Source: an uncultured Litoreibacter sp. (GTDB lineage Bacteria; Pseudomonadota; Alphaproteobacteria; Rhodobacterales; Rhodobacteraceae). Taken from it: a DNA stretch of 64,000 bases. A program made the translations under genes and the position numbers. Below, piece after piece: positions 9,577 to 18,776 of this stretch; within the stretch, counting starts at the first letter, position 1, and every line of letters starts with the position of its first letter. The notes under the pieces are model-generated. The model was not told the DNA's origin, ran no database searches, and saw only the letters and a program-made list of their open reading frames with translations. The stretch spans positions 750,485 to 814,484 of the forward strand of contig CANLQL010000003.1 in assembly GCA_947493265.1 (NCBI GenBank), in the 5' to 3' direction.

Positions 9577-10239
9577 ATGGATCGCCGGACCTTCATATCG
9601 ATGATGGCAGCGGCAAGTGCGGTGGGCATGCCTGCCCGCGCGCAAAGCGATGGCGGGGCTTTTGATAGCCTATTGAAGGCGTGCGCGCCGGATGATCTAT
9701 CGGTGGCGAACCGTCTGAAATCGCTTCAAAATGCAGGGTGGCGACCCGTTGGCGGCCAGATGGATCAGGCCATCGATGCGGTGGCCGATGCGTTGTCCAT
9801 CTTGCCGGTGCTTACCGCAAACGGGGCCGCGACATCCCGCGCTTTTCACAAAAGCACACGGGCCAATGTGGCGGCCAATATGAAGAAAGCCAGCGGCGGG
9901 GATTTCGCCTCCGTCGTGATGGTCTATCCCGATCCGGCAGGTGCCGTCTTTGCGCATCTTCTGCAAGGGGCGCGCGACGGGACGATCTATTGCTCCGCCG
10001 CGGCAACCAGTTCGGAAACCGCGGATGCGTTTTTGGGTCGGTTTTTCACACCCGTGCCGAATTACTTCCCCGGCAAAGGCGTGTTCCGCACCGAGTTTCC
10101 AAAAAAGCCCAAATCCAACGCCAAGACCCGGTCGCGCATTCTTGTCTCCCGCCTTGATCCAAGCGCCCTTGGCAATGCGGTCGGCGGCAAGTTCACCGCC
10201 AGCGGCGCCATGCAGATCACCACGAGACGGGCGGGTTAG
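9577..10239 (+). CDS. Secreted protein of unknown function after sucD
   Basis: A 220-residue protein starting 3 bp after the sucD stop. The N-terminus MDRRTFISMMAAASAVGMPARAQ is a signal peptide with a twin-arginine-like RRTFI, so Tat export is possible. The mature region has LLKACAPDD and later TIYCSAAAT, two cysteines about 120 residues apart, the same layout as the lipoprotein between sucC and sucD. The C-terminal part is rich in basic residues (PKKPKSNAKTRSR). No function is known to me. The stop codon is directly followed by the ATG of the DUF805 gene. Confidence 0.72.
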   Translation: MDRRTFISMMAAASAVGMPARAQSDGGAFDSLLKACAPDDLSVANRLKSLQNAGWRPVGGQMDQAIDAVADALSILPVLTANGAATSRAFHKSTRANVAANMKKASGGDFASVVMVYPDPAGAVFAHLLQGARDGTIYCSAAATSSETADAFLGRFFTPVPNYFPGKGVFRTEFPKKPKSNAKTRSRILVSRLDPSALGNAVGGKFTASGAMQITTRRAG

Positions 10240-10731
10240 ATGACGTTTGCTAACGCGGTCAAAACCTGCTTTCGGAAATACGGCGTCTTCAAAGGTCGGG
10301 CGTCTCGGTCAGAGTTCTGGTGGTTCGTCCTTGCGCTCACTATTCTGTCCTCTGCACTGCAAACCATTGAGAGTAGCAGCGATGGCCGTTTTTCACTCAA
10401 TTTCGGATTGAAGTACGAAATTGGACCGCAAGTCAGTTTCGCACGCAATGTGTTCTCCGTCTTCACGATCTTACCGCTTCTGGCTGTCGTGACCCGCCGC
10501 CTGCACGATATCGGAAGACCGGGTTGGCAGATGTTAATTCCGGTCGTGGCTTTTGTTGCAATTCTGGTCACCGCCGTGGTGCTTGAAGACAACAATGTCG
10601 CCGATTTCAATTTCCTAGTTGTGGCAGCCTGCGTTTTGATCCTTGCGATCATCTGCGTGATTTACCTGAGCCGCCACTCCGACCCCGGCCCCAATCAATA
10701 CGGTCCCAACCCTCATGAGGTCCCCCAATGA
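10240..10731 (+). CDS. DUF805 family membrane protein
   Basis: A 163-residue inner-membrane protein with four hydrophobic segments. FKGRASRSEFWWF near residue 20 and VTRRLHDIGRPGWQ near residue 85 are the two DUF805 signatures. The C-terminal HSDPGPNQYGPNP is also typical. The family has no established function. It directly follows the secreted protein and its stop overlaps the sucA ATG by 4 bp, so it is translated as part of the suc operon. Confidence 0.85.
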   Translation: MTFANAVKTCFRKYGVFKGRASRSEFWWFVLALTILSSALQTIESSSDGRFSLNFGLKYEIGPQVSFARNVFSVFTILPLLAVVTRRLHDIGRPGWQMLIPVVAFVAILVTAVVLEDNNVADFNFLVVAACVLILAIICVIYLSRHSDPGPNQYGPNPHEVPQ

Positions 10732-13688
10732 CCGAGCAATCCCCGAACGATCAATTCCATGCGTCTTCCTTCATGCAAGGGCACAACGCGGAGTATCTGG
10801 AACAGCTATATGCGCGATATGCCAATGATCCCAATGCGGTAGATGAAGGCTGGCGCGCGTTTTTTGCAAATCTTGGTGACACGGAAGTGGACGTCAAACG
10901 GGAGGCATCAGGACCAAGCTGGGCACGTGAAGACTGGCCGCCGCAGCCCAATGATGACCTGACACAGGCGCTTGATGGACAATGGTCCGCCGATGAAGCT
11001 CCGAAAGCTGCCGCCAAAATTGCGGCCAAGGCGGAAGATCTGGGCGTCAAGGTCTCCGACGAACAGGTGCGCGCGGCGGTGCTGGACAGTATCCGTGCGA
11101 TCATGATCATCCGGGCCTACCGGATCCGGGGCCACTTGGTCGCCGATCTGGACCCGCTTGGCATGCGTGATCAGACACCGCATCCGGAACTTGACCCAAG
11201 GTCTTATGGCTTCTCCGAAGCCGATATGGACCGCCCGATCTTTATCGACAACGTGCTGGGGCTGGAGACGGCTTCGATGCGGGAGATCATCGCGATCGTG
11301 AAGCGGACCTATTGTGGCACCTTCGCGCTGCAATACATGCATATCTCAAACCCTGAAGAAGCGGGTTGGCTGAAAGAACGCATCGAAGGTTTCGGCAAAG
11401 AGATCGCCTTCACCCGCGAGGGGCGGAAAGCGATCCTGTCAAAGCTGGTTGAGGCCGAGGGCTTCGAGAAGTTCCTGCATGTCAAATATATGGGCACCAA
11501 ACGGTTCGGGCTTGATGGCGGCGAAAGCCTTGTTCCGGCGATGGAACAGATCATCAAGCGTGGTGGCACGTTGGGCGTCAAAGACATCATCATAGGCATG
11601 CCCCACCGGGGCCGCCTGAGCGTTTTGGCCAATGTGATGCAGAAGCCTTACAAGGCGATTTTCAACGAATTCCAAGGCGGCAGCTTCAAGCCGGAAGATG
11701 TCGATGGCTCGGGCGATGTGAAATACCATTTGGGTGCCTCATCTGACCGCGAATTTGACGGCAATTCCGTGCATTTGTCGCTGACCGCAAACCCGTCGCA
11801 TTTGGAGGCCGTGAACCCGGTTGTTCTGGGCAAGGCCCGCGCCAAGCAAGACCAGAACAATGACGACGAGCGCACAACCGTCATGCCGATCCTGCTGCAC
11901 GGCGATGCGGCCTTTGCAGGCCAAGGCGTTGTGGCGGAAGGGTTTGGCCTGTCTGGGCTGAAAGGCCATAAGACCGGCGGCACGATGCATATTGTGGTCA
12001 ACAACCAGATCGGGTTTACGACCGCGCCGCATTTCTCACGCTCCAGCCCCTATCCGACTGACATTGCGTTGATGGTGGAAGCGCCGATTTTCCACGTGAA
12101 CGGGGATGATCCGGAAGCGGTGGTGCATGCGGCGAAAGTCGCGACCGAGTTCCGCCAAAAGTTCCGCAAGGACGTCGTGATCGACATGATCTGTTATCGC
12201 CGCTTTGGCCATAACGAAGGTGATGAGCCGATGTTCACCAACCCGGTGATGTACAAGAAGATCAAAGGTCACAAGACGACCTTGACCTTATATACCGAAC
12301 GTCTGGTCAAAGACGGTCTGATCCCGGAAGGTGAGATCGAAGACATGAAAGCCGCGTTTCAGGCCTACCTGAACGAAGAGTTTGAGGCAGGGAAAGACTA
12401 CAAACCCAACAAGGCTGATTGGCTGGACGGGAAATGGTCCCATCTCGACCGAAAAGACGAGGAAGACTATCAGCGCGGCCAGACCGCGATCCCGAAAGAA
12501 ACCTTTGATGCGGTTGGCAAAGCGCTCAGCACTGCGCCGAAGGATTTCCCGCTGCACAAAACCGTGGGACGCCTTCTGGAAACCAAAGCCAAGATGTTTG
12601 ACAGCGGTGAAGGGTTTGATTGGGCGACCGGTGAGGCTTTGGCCTTCGGCTCGCTGTTGACGGAAGGCTATCCGGTTCGGTTGTCCGGGCAGGATTGTAC
12701 CCGCGGCACGTTTAGCCACCGCCATTCCGGTCTGATCAATCAGGAAACCGAAGAGCGGTATTACCCCCTCAACCATATCAAGGCGGGGCAGTCGCAATAT
12801 GAAGTCATCGACTCGATGCTGTCGGAATATGCGGTGCTGGGGTTTGAATATGGCTACAGCCTTGCCGAACCCAACGCGCTGACGCTTTGGGAAGCGCAGT
12901 TCGGCGATTTCGCAAATGGCGCGCAGATCATGTTTGACCAGTTCATCAGCTCGGGCGAAAGCAAATGGCTGCGGATGTCGGGTCTCGTCTGTCTGTTGCC
13001 GCATGGCTATGAGGGCCAAGGACCGGAACACTCAAGCGCCCGTCTGGAACGCTTCCTGACGATGTGTGGCGGGGACAATTGGATCGTGGCAAATTGCACG
13101 ACGCCTGCGAACTATTTCCACATCCTGCGTCGGCAGATCCACCGGTCCTTCCGCAAACCGCTGATCATGATGACGCCAAAATCCTTGCTGCGTCACAAGC
13201 TGGCCGTGTCCAAGGCGGAGGAATTCCAAATCGGGTCCAGCTTCCACCGGGTTTTGTGGGATGACGCGCAACAAGGCAATTCCGACACCAAACTTGTGGC
13301 CGACGACAAGATCAAACGGGTCGTGATGTGTTCGGGCAAGGTCTATTACGATCTGCTGGAAGAACGCGACGCGCGCGGCATTGACGATGTATATCTGCTG
13401 CGGTTTGAGCAGTTCTACCCCTTCCCCGCGCAATCCGCGGTCAAAGAGCTGGAGCGGTTCAAGAACGCCGAAATGGTCTGGTGTCAGGAAGAGCCCAAGA
13501 ACCAAGGCGCATGGAGCTTCATCGAGCCCAACATCGAATGGGTTCTTACCCGGATCAAAGCGAAGCACACACGGCCGGTCTATGCCGGACGCGCGGCGGC
13601 AGCCTCTCCGGCGACGGGTCTGGCCAGCCAACACAAAGCACAACAAGAAGCGCTCGTGGATGATGCGCTCTCACTGAAAGGGAAATAA
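10728..13688 (+). CDS. sucA: 2-oxoglutarate dehydrogenase E1 component
   Basis: Thiamine-diphosphate-dependent decarboxylase of the 2-oxoglutarate dehydrogenase complex, 986 residues as usual. The N-terminal E2-binding helix is present ([17 protein letters not shown], residues 15-31). [14 protein letters not shown] is near residue 290, the ThDP-Mg site [11 protein letters not shown] with NNQIGF spans residues 390-430, and the C-terminal transketolase-like half includes [10 protein letters not shown] and [18 protein letters not shown]. It overlaps DUF805 by 4 bp and is followed after 4 bp by sucB. Confidence 0.97.
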   Translation: MTEQSPNDQFHASSFMQGHNAEYLEQLYARYANDPNAVDEGWRAFFANLGDTEVDVKREASGPSWAREDWPPQPNDDLTQALDGQWSADEAPKAAAKIAAKAEDLGVKVSDEQVRAAVLDSIRAIMIIRAYRIRGHLVADLDPLGMRDQTPHPELDPRSYGFSEADMDRPIFIDNVLGLETASMREIIAIVKRTYCGTFALQYMHISNPEEAGWLKERIEGFGKEIAFTREGRKAILSKLVEAEGFEKFLHVKYMGTKRFGLDGGESLVPAMEQIIKRGGTLGVKDIIIGMPHRGRLSVLANVMQKPYKAIFNEFQGGSFKPEDVDGSGDVKYHLGASSDREFDGNSVHLSLTANPSHLEAVNPVVLGKARAKQDQNNDDERTTVMPILLHGDAAFAGQGVVAEGFGLSGLKGHKTGGTMHIVVNNQIGFTTAPHFSRSSPYPTDIALMVEAPIFHVNGDDPEAVVHAAKVATEFRQKFRKDVVIDMICYRRFGHNEGDEPMFTNPVMYKKIKGHKTTLTLYTERLVKDGLIPEGEIEDMKAAFQAYLNEEFEAGKDYKPNKADWLDGKWSHLDRKDEEDYQRGQTAIPKETFDAVGKALSTAPKDFPLHKTVGRLLETKAKMFDSGEGFDWATGEALAFGSLLTEGYPVRLSGQDCTRGTFSHRHSGLINQETEERYYPLNHIKAGQSQYEVIDSMLSEYAVLGFEYGYSLAEPNALTLWEAQFGDFANGAQIMFDQFISSGESKWLRMSGLVCLLPHGYEGQGPEHSSARLERFLTMCGGDNWIVANCTTPANYFHILRRQIHRSFRKPLIMMTPKSLLRHKLAVSKAEEFQIGSSFHRVLWDDAQQGNSDTKLVADDKIKRVVMCSGKVYYDLLEERDARGIDDVYLLRFEQFYPFPAQSAVKELERFKNAEMVWCQEEPKNQGAWSFIEPNIEWVLTRIKAKHTRPVYAGRAAAASPATGLASQHKAQQEALVDDALSLKGK

Positions 13689-13692
13689 GCCC

Positions 13693-15273
13693 ATGACTGA
13701 AGTACGTGTCCCCACCTTGGGCGAAAGTGTCACTGAGGCCACCGTGGCCACCTGGTTCAAAAAGCCCGGCGACAGTGTCGCGGTAGATGAGATGTTGTGC
13801 GAGTTGGAGACGGACAAGGTCACCGTCGAGGTGCCCTCGCCCGTGGCCGGCACCCTGTCAGATATTGTGGCTGCCGAAGGCGAAACTGTCGGTGTCGACG
13901 CGCTTCTGGCCCAGATCGGCGAGGCCGGCGACGCCCCCGCACCAAAGGCAGACGCCCCGAGCAAAGACGCCGCGCCCGAGGCCCCGAAAGCCGCCGCTGA
14001 GGACACCTCCTCCAACGATCCGACCCACAATGGTCCGATGGCCGATGCGCCGGGGCCTGCGGTCAACATCATGGTCCCCACCTTGGGCGAAAGCGTCACC
14101 GAGGCGACCGTATCGACATGGTTCAAGAAGCCGGGCGACACGATCAATGCTGACGAGATGCTGTGCGAATTGGAAACCGACAAAGTGTCTGTCGAAGTGC
14201 CCGCGCCTGCATCCGGTGTCTTGCAGGAAATCCTCGCAAGTGAGGGCGACACAGTTGCAGCAGGCGGCGTTCTGGCCAAGATGACGTCCGGCGGCGAAGG
14301 TCGCCCACATTCCGTGGCCGATGGCACGCCTGAGACGACGACCTCCCCCGAGGCGCAAGGCGACACGAAACCTGACGTGGAAAATGCACCCTCGGCCAAC
14401 AAGATCATGGCGGAGAAAGGGATTGATCCCGCCACCGTTCAAGGCTCTGGCCGCGACGGTCGGATCATGAAGGAAGATGTTGCAAACGCGGAGGCGGCTC
14501 CGGCCGCATCTGCTCCGGCAGCCCCCGCCCCCGCAGCACAAGCCCCGCGTGCGCCCGTGGCCGCCGATGACGCGGCCCGGGAGGAACGCGTGAAGATGAC
14601 ACGCCTGCGCCAGACCATCGCGCGTCGTCTGAAAGAAAGCCAGAACACTGCCGCCATGCTGACCACCTATAACGAGGTCGACATGGGTGCCGTAATGGAT
14701 TTGCGAAATGAATACAAAGACTTATTCCTGAAAAAGCACGGTGTGAAACTGGGCTTCATGTCCTTCTTCACCAAGGCGTGCTGTCACGCTTTGAAAGAAG
14801 TGCCGGAGGTGAACGCGGAGATCGACGGCACCGATGTGGTTTACAAAAACTACGTTCATATGGGCATCGCGGCAGGCACACCGACCGGCCTTGTTGTTCC
14901 AGTCATCCGCGACGCCGACGCGATGAGCTTTGCCGCCATCGAAAAAGCCATCGCCGAAAAAGGAGCCCGCGCACGCGACGGCAAGTTGAGCATGGCGGAG
15001 ATGCAGGGCGGCTCCTTCACGATCTCAAATGGGGGGGTCTACGGCTCGCTGATGTCCTCGCCGATCCTGAACCCACCGCAATCGGGTATTCTGGGCATGC
15101 ATAAAATCCAGGACCGCCCAATGGCGATCAACGGAGAGGTTGTGATCCGCCCGATGATGTATCTGGCTCTAAGTTACGATCACCGTATCGTCGACGGCAA
15201 AGGTGCCGTGACCTTCCTTGTGCGGGTGAAAGAAGCGCTGGAGGATCCACGGCGGTTGTTGATGGATTTGTAG
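13693..15273 (+). CDS. sucB: 2-oxoglutarate dehydrogenase E2 with two lipoyl domains
   Basis: Dihydrolipoyl succinyltransferase, 526 residues, longer than the roughly 405-residue single-lipoyl E2o of E. coli. Two near-identical lipoyl domains begin with [13 protein letters not shown]; the lipoylated lysines lie in ETDKV at about residues 42 and 164. They are separated and followed by Ala/Pro-rich linkers. The E1/E3-binding domain is near residue 235 ([23 protein letters not shown]). The catalytic domain ends with [13 protein letters not shown] near residue 495, carrying the His/Asp pair. The repeat is also visible in DNA, with synonymous changes. It is coupled to sucA by a 4 bp gap. Confidence 0.96.
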   Translation: MTEVRVPTLGESVTEATVATWFKKPGDSVAVDEMLCELETDKVTVEVPSPVAGTLSDIVAAEGETVGVDALLAQIGEAGDAPAPKADAPSKDAAPEAPKAAAEDTSSNDPTHNGPMADAPGPAVNIMVPTLGESVTEATVSTWFKKPGDTINADEMLCELETDKVSVEVPAPASGVLQEILASEGDTVAAGGVLAKMTSGGEGRPHSVADGTPETTTSPEAQGDTKPDVENAPSANKIMAEKGIDPATVQGSGRDGRIMKEDVANAEAAPAASAPAAPAPAAQAPRAPVAADDAAREERVKMTRLRQTIARRLKESQNTAAMLTTYNEVDMGAVMDLRNEYKDLFLKKHGVKLGFMSFFTKACCHALKEVPEVNAEIDGTDVVYKNYVHMGIAAGTPTGLVVPVIRDADAMSFAAIEKAIAEKGARARDGKLSMAEMQGGSFTISNGGVYGSLMSSPILNPPQSGILGMHKIQDRPMAINGEVVIRPMMYLALSYDHRIVDGKGAVTFLVRVKEALEDPRRLLMDL

Positions 15274-15288
15274 GGGAATAAGCTCGAA

Positions 15289-15687
15289 ATGTCCGTCGTA
15301 GATAAAAGAAACAACGAAGAATATGTCGCTGTTTTGAATTCATCGAAGTCAATTGGCCTGTATGTCGTCAAATCTTTGATCGCACTTAACTCAGGGGCCA
15401 TGGTTGCTTTGTTAGCATTTCTTGGAACGCTCGGAAACGATAGCTACTTCAATGTTGATGTCGCCGCAATTAAACTCGCTGCGAAGCAACTGCTGGCAGG
15501 GATTGCGGCAGGGTATTTGCTCGCTGCTCTCACCTATTACAACAGTAAGAAATCACTCATGAGGGGTAACACAGAAAACTCTCAAGATAATTGGACGATT
15601 TTTGTTTACTATCTGTTCGCTGCCATACCGTTGCTCCTTTTTGCTACGGCTTTGCTAAGCTTCATTGGCGGACTGAAAATCTCATGA
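15289..15687 (+). CDS. Small membrane protein of unknown function
   Basis: A 132-residue protein with about four hydrophobic stretches (residues 23-45, 65-82, 104-125 plus a short one), so it is probably an inner-membrane protein. There are no recognisable domain motifs. Codon choice is visibly more A/T-rich than in sucA, sucB or lpd on either side, which hints at a later insertion into the operon. It starts 15 bp after sucB with a weak GGGGAATAAG ribosome site. Its stop overlaps the ATG of the next gene (ATGA), so the two are translationally coupled. Confidence 0.65.
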   Translation: MSVVDKRNNEEYVAVLNSSKSIGLYVVKSLIALNSGAMVALLAFLGTLGNDSYFNVDVAAIKLAAKQLLAGIAAGYLLAALTYYNSKKSLMRGNTENSQDNWTIFVYYLFAAIPLLLFATALLSFIGGLKIS

Positions 15688-16073
15688 CCACCGAACTCCA
15701 TATTCTCGCCCTCGCGGGTCTGCTGCAAGTCGCACAAATTTTGCTCTATACCGTCGTGGGCAACATGCAGATCGACAGCAAGACCGTGTTCGGGCCGCGT
15801 GACAATATTGGCAAGCTGCCGATCGCTACGGGGCGGTTGGATCGGATCATCAAGAACCATACCGAAGGTCTGGTGATGTTTGCCATCGCGGTGATCGTTG
15901 TGACGCTGACGGATCAATCCAGCGAAACGACGCGGATTTGCGCGCATGTCTATCTGGTCGCCCGGCTGCTTTACCTGCCTGCTTATTTGCAAGGTCTGGC
16001 CCCGTGGCGCTCGCTGATTTGGGTGGCTGGGTTCAGTGCAACCGCCCTGATGCTGATCGCGGCGCTGATATGA
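15684..16073 (+). CDS. MAPEG family membrane protein
   Basis: A 129-residue protein with four transmembrane helices. The segment VGNMQIDSKTVFGPRDN near residue 25 and RIIKNHTEGLVMFAIAV near residue 55 match the MAPEG (microsomal glutathione S-transferase-like) family; the N-H-x-E motif of that family is present as KNHTEGL. Bacterial members are mostly uncharacterised. The ATG at 15684 overlaps the preceding stop; a longer in-frame start at 15591 would lie inside the upstream gene and is rejected. It sits between sucB and lpd. Confidence 0.82.
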   Translation: MTTELHILALAGLLQVAQILLYTVVGNMQIDSKTVFGPRDNIGKLPIATGRLDRIIKNHTEGLVMFAIAVIVVTLTDQSSETTRICAHVYLVARLLYLPAYLQGLAPWRSLIWVAGFSATALMLIAALI

Positions 16074-16101
16074 CCTGCCCGGCCCGCTGCCATACAGTTT
16101 G

Positions 16102-16140
16102 CCCGACAGAAGTCCGACGCAAATCCGACACCTATCCGAC
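16102..16140. repeat. Four CCGAC repeats with an 11-bp period before lpd
   Basis: CCCGAC at 16102 and TCCGAC at 16113, 16124 and 16135 recur every 11 bp, about one helical turn, in the 104-bp gap before lpd. The five bases between copies differ. Phased direct repeats can be protein-binding sites, but chance cannot be excluded. Confidence 0.5.
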
Positions 16141-16177
16141 ACTCAAAACCCGCCAAAAATGGTAAGGAGACCCCCCA

Positions 16178-17566
16178 ATGTCCAGCTATGACGTCATCGT
16201 AATCGGCTCCGGTCCGGGGGGCTATGTCTGCGCCATCAGATGTGCGCAACTGGGGCTGAAAACTGCCTGCGTTGAGGGGCGCGAAACGCTGGGCGGCACT
16301 TGCCTGAATGTGGGCTGCATCCCCTCCAAGGCGCTCCTGCATGCCAGTCACCAATTGCACGAGGCAGAGCATAATTTCGCGAAGATGGGCCTGAAGGGCA
16401 AAAGCCCGTCGGTCGATTGGAAACAGATGCTGTCCTACAAGGAAGAAACCATCGGCGCGAACACCTCCGGCATCGAATTTCTGTTCAAAAAGAACAAGGT
16501 AGACTGGATCAAAGGCTGGGCAAGCATCCCAGAAGCGGGCAAAGTCAAAGTGGGTGACGAGGTGCACGAGGCCAAGAATATCGTCATCGCCTCCGGTTCC
16601 GAAGTGGCGACCCTGCCCGGCGTGGAAATCGACGAAAAGGTCGTTGTCAGCTCCACCGGGGCGCTGGAATTGGGCAAGATCCCCAACAAGATGGTGGTGA
16701 TCGGCGCAGGTGTGATCGGGCTTGAGCTGGGGTCTGTCTACAAACGCCTGGGCGCAGAGGTGAAAGTGATCGAGTTTTTGGACGCGATCACGCCGGGCAT
16801 GGATAAGGAAGTGCAACGGAACTTCCAAAAGCTCCTGACAAAACAAGGGCTTGAGTTCCAGCTAGGCGCTGCCGTGCAAGGCGTTGAAACCAAGGGCAGC
16901 AAGGCCAAGGTCACTTATAAACTGCGCAAAGATGACAGCGAACATGTCGAAGACGCCGATATCGTTTTGGTCGCGACAGGGCGCAAACCTTTCACCGACG
17001 GATTGGGGCTAGATGCCCTTGGCGTCGCGATGGAAGACCGTGGACAGATCAAGACCGATGGCCATTGGGCAACCTCCGTCAAAGGCATCTACGCGATTGG
17101 CGATGCGATCACCGGACCGATGCTGGCCCATAAGGCCGAAGACGAAGGCATGGCTGTAGCTGAAACTATTGCAGGCCAAAAAGGTCATGTAAATTATGGG
17201 GTTATCCCCGGTGTCATCTACACGCATCCCGAGGTTGCCAATGTCGGTGCTACGGAGGAGGAGCTGAAAGAGGCCGGGCGCAATTACAAGGTCGGCAAGT
17301 TTTCCTTCATGGGCAATGGACGCGCGAAGGCCAATTTCGCCGCCGATGGTTTTGTGAAAATCCTGGCGGACAAAGACACGGACCGCATTCTGGGCGCACA
17401 TATCATTGGCCCGATGGCCGGTGATTTGATCCACGAGGTTTGTGTGGCTATGGAATTTGGAGCGGCGGCCGAAGACTTGGCCCGTACCTGCCATGCCCAC
17501 CCGACCTATTCAGAGGCGGTGCGCGAAGCAGCTTTAGCTTGTGGTGACGGGCCGATCCATTCGTAG
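16178..17566 (+). CDS. lpd: Dihydrolipoyl dehydrogenase (E3)
   Basis: Flavoprotein that reoxidises the dihydrolipoyl groups of E2 with NAD. It has 462 residues. The FAD motif [17 protein letters not shown] is at residues 10-26, the redox disulfide [13 protein letters not shown] at about 40-52, the NAD fold [12 protein letters not shown] near 178, the second FAD site [20 protein letters not shown] near 308 and the C-terminal HAHPTYSE with the catalytic His. An AAGGAG site is separated from ATG by a run of C as in sucC. Position after sucAB makes it the E3 of the 2-oxoglutarate complex, possibly shared with others. Confidence 0.96.
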   Translation: MSSYDVIVIGSGPGGYVCAIRCAQLGLKTACVEGRETLGGTCLNVGCIPSKALLHASHQLHEAEHNFAKMGLKGKSPSVDWKQMLSYKEETIGANTSGIEFLFKKNKVDWIKGWASIPEAGKVKVGDEVHEAKNIVIASGSEVATLPGVEIDEKVVVSSTGALELGKIPNKMVVIGAGVIGLELGSVYKRLGAEVKVIEFLDAITPGMDKEVQRNFQKLLTKQGLEFQLGAAVQGVETKGSKAKVTYKLRKDDSEHVEDADIVLVATGRKPFTDGLGLDALGVAMEDRGQIKTDGHWATSVKGIYAIGDAITGPMLAHKAEDEGMAVAETIAGQKGHVNYGVIPGVIYTHPEVANVGATEEELKEAGRNYKVGKFSFMGNGRAKANFAADGFVKILADKDTDRILGAHIIGPMAGDLIHEVCVAMEFGAAAEDLARTCHAHPTYSEAVREAALACGDGPIHS

Positions 17567-18073
17567 CTAAAGATCACGCCCCATGTAGCGCACGCTTTCA
17601 ACCGGGTTGTGGTAATAGGCGGGGATGTCGGTAAAGCCCGCATCCTCGTACACTTTCTGCGCGGGGGCCATGAACCCACCCGTGTCCAGGATCGCGCGGG
17701 TGTAGCCGATCCTGCGCGCCTCGTCCAAAATTCTCGCCGTTAGCTTTTCGCCAAGCTTGTGACCCCGTCCGGACGGGCGCACATAGAGACGCTTGATTTC
17801 GCAGGTTGCGTCATCAAACGGACGGATGGCGATGCTGCCAACGGGGTTTCCGTTGATCCGCGCCAAGAGAAGCGCACCCCGCGGTGGTGCATATTTACCG
17901 GGCAAGGTGGCCAATTCTTCGTCAATGCCCTGAAACTCAAGACTAATTCCATGGTCTGCGGCCAGCCAATTTGCATATTCCAGAAACAGATCATGGGCGG
18001 CAGCGATATCGGCAGGACCCTCCGCGAATGAGATAACCGGATCCGCGTCCGGGGCACCGTCAGGCGGGGTCAC
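17567..18073 (-). CDS. GNAT family N-acetyltransferase
   Basis: A 168-residue GNAT protein. The acetyl-CoA binding motif A reads IKRLYVRPSGRGHKLGEKL near residues 94-112, and the C-terminus (ILDTGGFMAPAQKVYEDAGF) is the usual beta5-alpha4 part. The substrate is unknown. It starts with GTG at 18073, overlapping the gntR stop by 4 bp, so it is co-transcribed with the GntR regulator. Its stop codon abuts the lpd stop codon with no base between (tag-cta). Confidence 0.85.
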   Translation of the reverse strand: MTPPDGAPDADPVISFAEGPADIAAAHDLFLEYANWLAADHGISLEFQGIDEELATLPGKYAPPRGALLLARINGNPVGSIAIRPFDDATCEIKRLYVRPSGRGHKLGEKLTARILDEARRIGYTRAILDTGGFMAPAQKVYEDAGFTDIPAYYHNPVESVRYMGRDL

Positions 18074-18735
18074 TGGGCCAGCAGCCTTAGGCCTTGGGTG
18101 ACATCGGCGCGCACCGCGATGCGCAGCCCCGGCTCATCGCCCGCTTTCAGCGCGGCCACGATCAACTTGTGGTGGCTGGGGGCCTCCGTCCGGTTCAGGC
18201 GGCCATACAAGCTGCGCATTGTCGGCCCCATTTGCAACCAGACGGTTTCCGCCAAGGCCAGCATCGCAGGCGCTTGCGCACGCAGATAGAGCGTGCGGTG
18301 AAATTCGAGGTTGGACCGGATGTAGCCCACGGCATCCTGCGCCTTGATACACTCCGAGATTGTGCCGTTCAGCCCCGCCAGTCGGTCAAGCAACGCGTTG
18401 TGGGCGCGCGGCAGCGCACGCGCTGCAAGCTCTGGCTCCAGCAGGCCACGCAGGGCGGCAAGTTCTTCGATCCGGTCATAGGACAGCTCTGGCGTTGAAA
18501 TCCGCCCGGATGATGACAGCGACAACGCGCCTTCCGCAACCAACCTGCGCACGGCTTCACGCGCCGGGGTCATCGAAACTTTGAACTCCGCCGCGATCCC
18601 GCGCAGCGTCATCGCCGTTTTGGGGGCCACTTGTCCGTACATGATTTGGCTGCGCAGCGATCTGTAGATCAGATCATTGGCGGCCCCTGTCGGCGCCTGC
18701 CCTTCCGAGCCGCCGGTTTTTGGTTGGATCAACAT
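18070..18735 (-). CDS. GntR family regulator with FCD domain, candidate suc-operon regulator
   Basis: A 221-residue transcription factor. The winged helix is at about residues 20-90 (IYRSLRSQIMYGQ, FKVSMTPAREAVRRLVAEGAL), followed by an FCD ligand-binding domain (residues 95-221) with FHRTLY and HHKLI, which usually supply metal-binding histidines; FCD ligands are often organic acids. I place the start at the ATG at 18735, because the frame further upstream (to 18822) runs through the palindrome TGTGATCACA and the end of the next gene. That palindrome, 9 bp from the start, also stands twice before sucC. I infer autoregulation and control of the suc cluster; the ligand is unknown. Confidence 0.85.
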   Translation of the reverse strand: MLIQPKTGGSEGQAPTGAANDLIYRSLRSQIMYGQVAPKTAMTLRGIAAEFKVSMTPAREAVRRLVAEGALSLSSSGRISTPELSYDRIEELAALRGLLEPELAARALPRAHNALLDRLAGLNGTISECIKAQDAVGYIRSNLEFHRTLYLRAQAPAMLALAETVWLQMGPTMRSLYGRLNRTEAPSHHKLIVAALKAGDEPGLRIAVRADVTQGLRLLAQ

Positions 18736-18743
18736 GCGGTCAA

Positions 18744-18753
18744 TGTGATCACA
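18744..18753. promoter_or_regulatory. TGTGATCACA operator in front of the GntR/FCD gene
   Basis: A perfect 10-bp palindrome with flanks caa/atc, 9 bp upstream of the chosen gntR ATG and within the 41-bp gap after the YgjP-like gene. A TTGACC hexamer (minus strand, 18765-18770) upstream could be a -35 element, which would place the site downstream of it, a repressor position. The identical core occurs before sucC at 6773. Confidence 0.65.
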
Positions 18754-18776
18754 ATCAGCGAGTGGGTCAACAGTCG

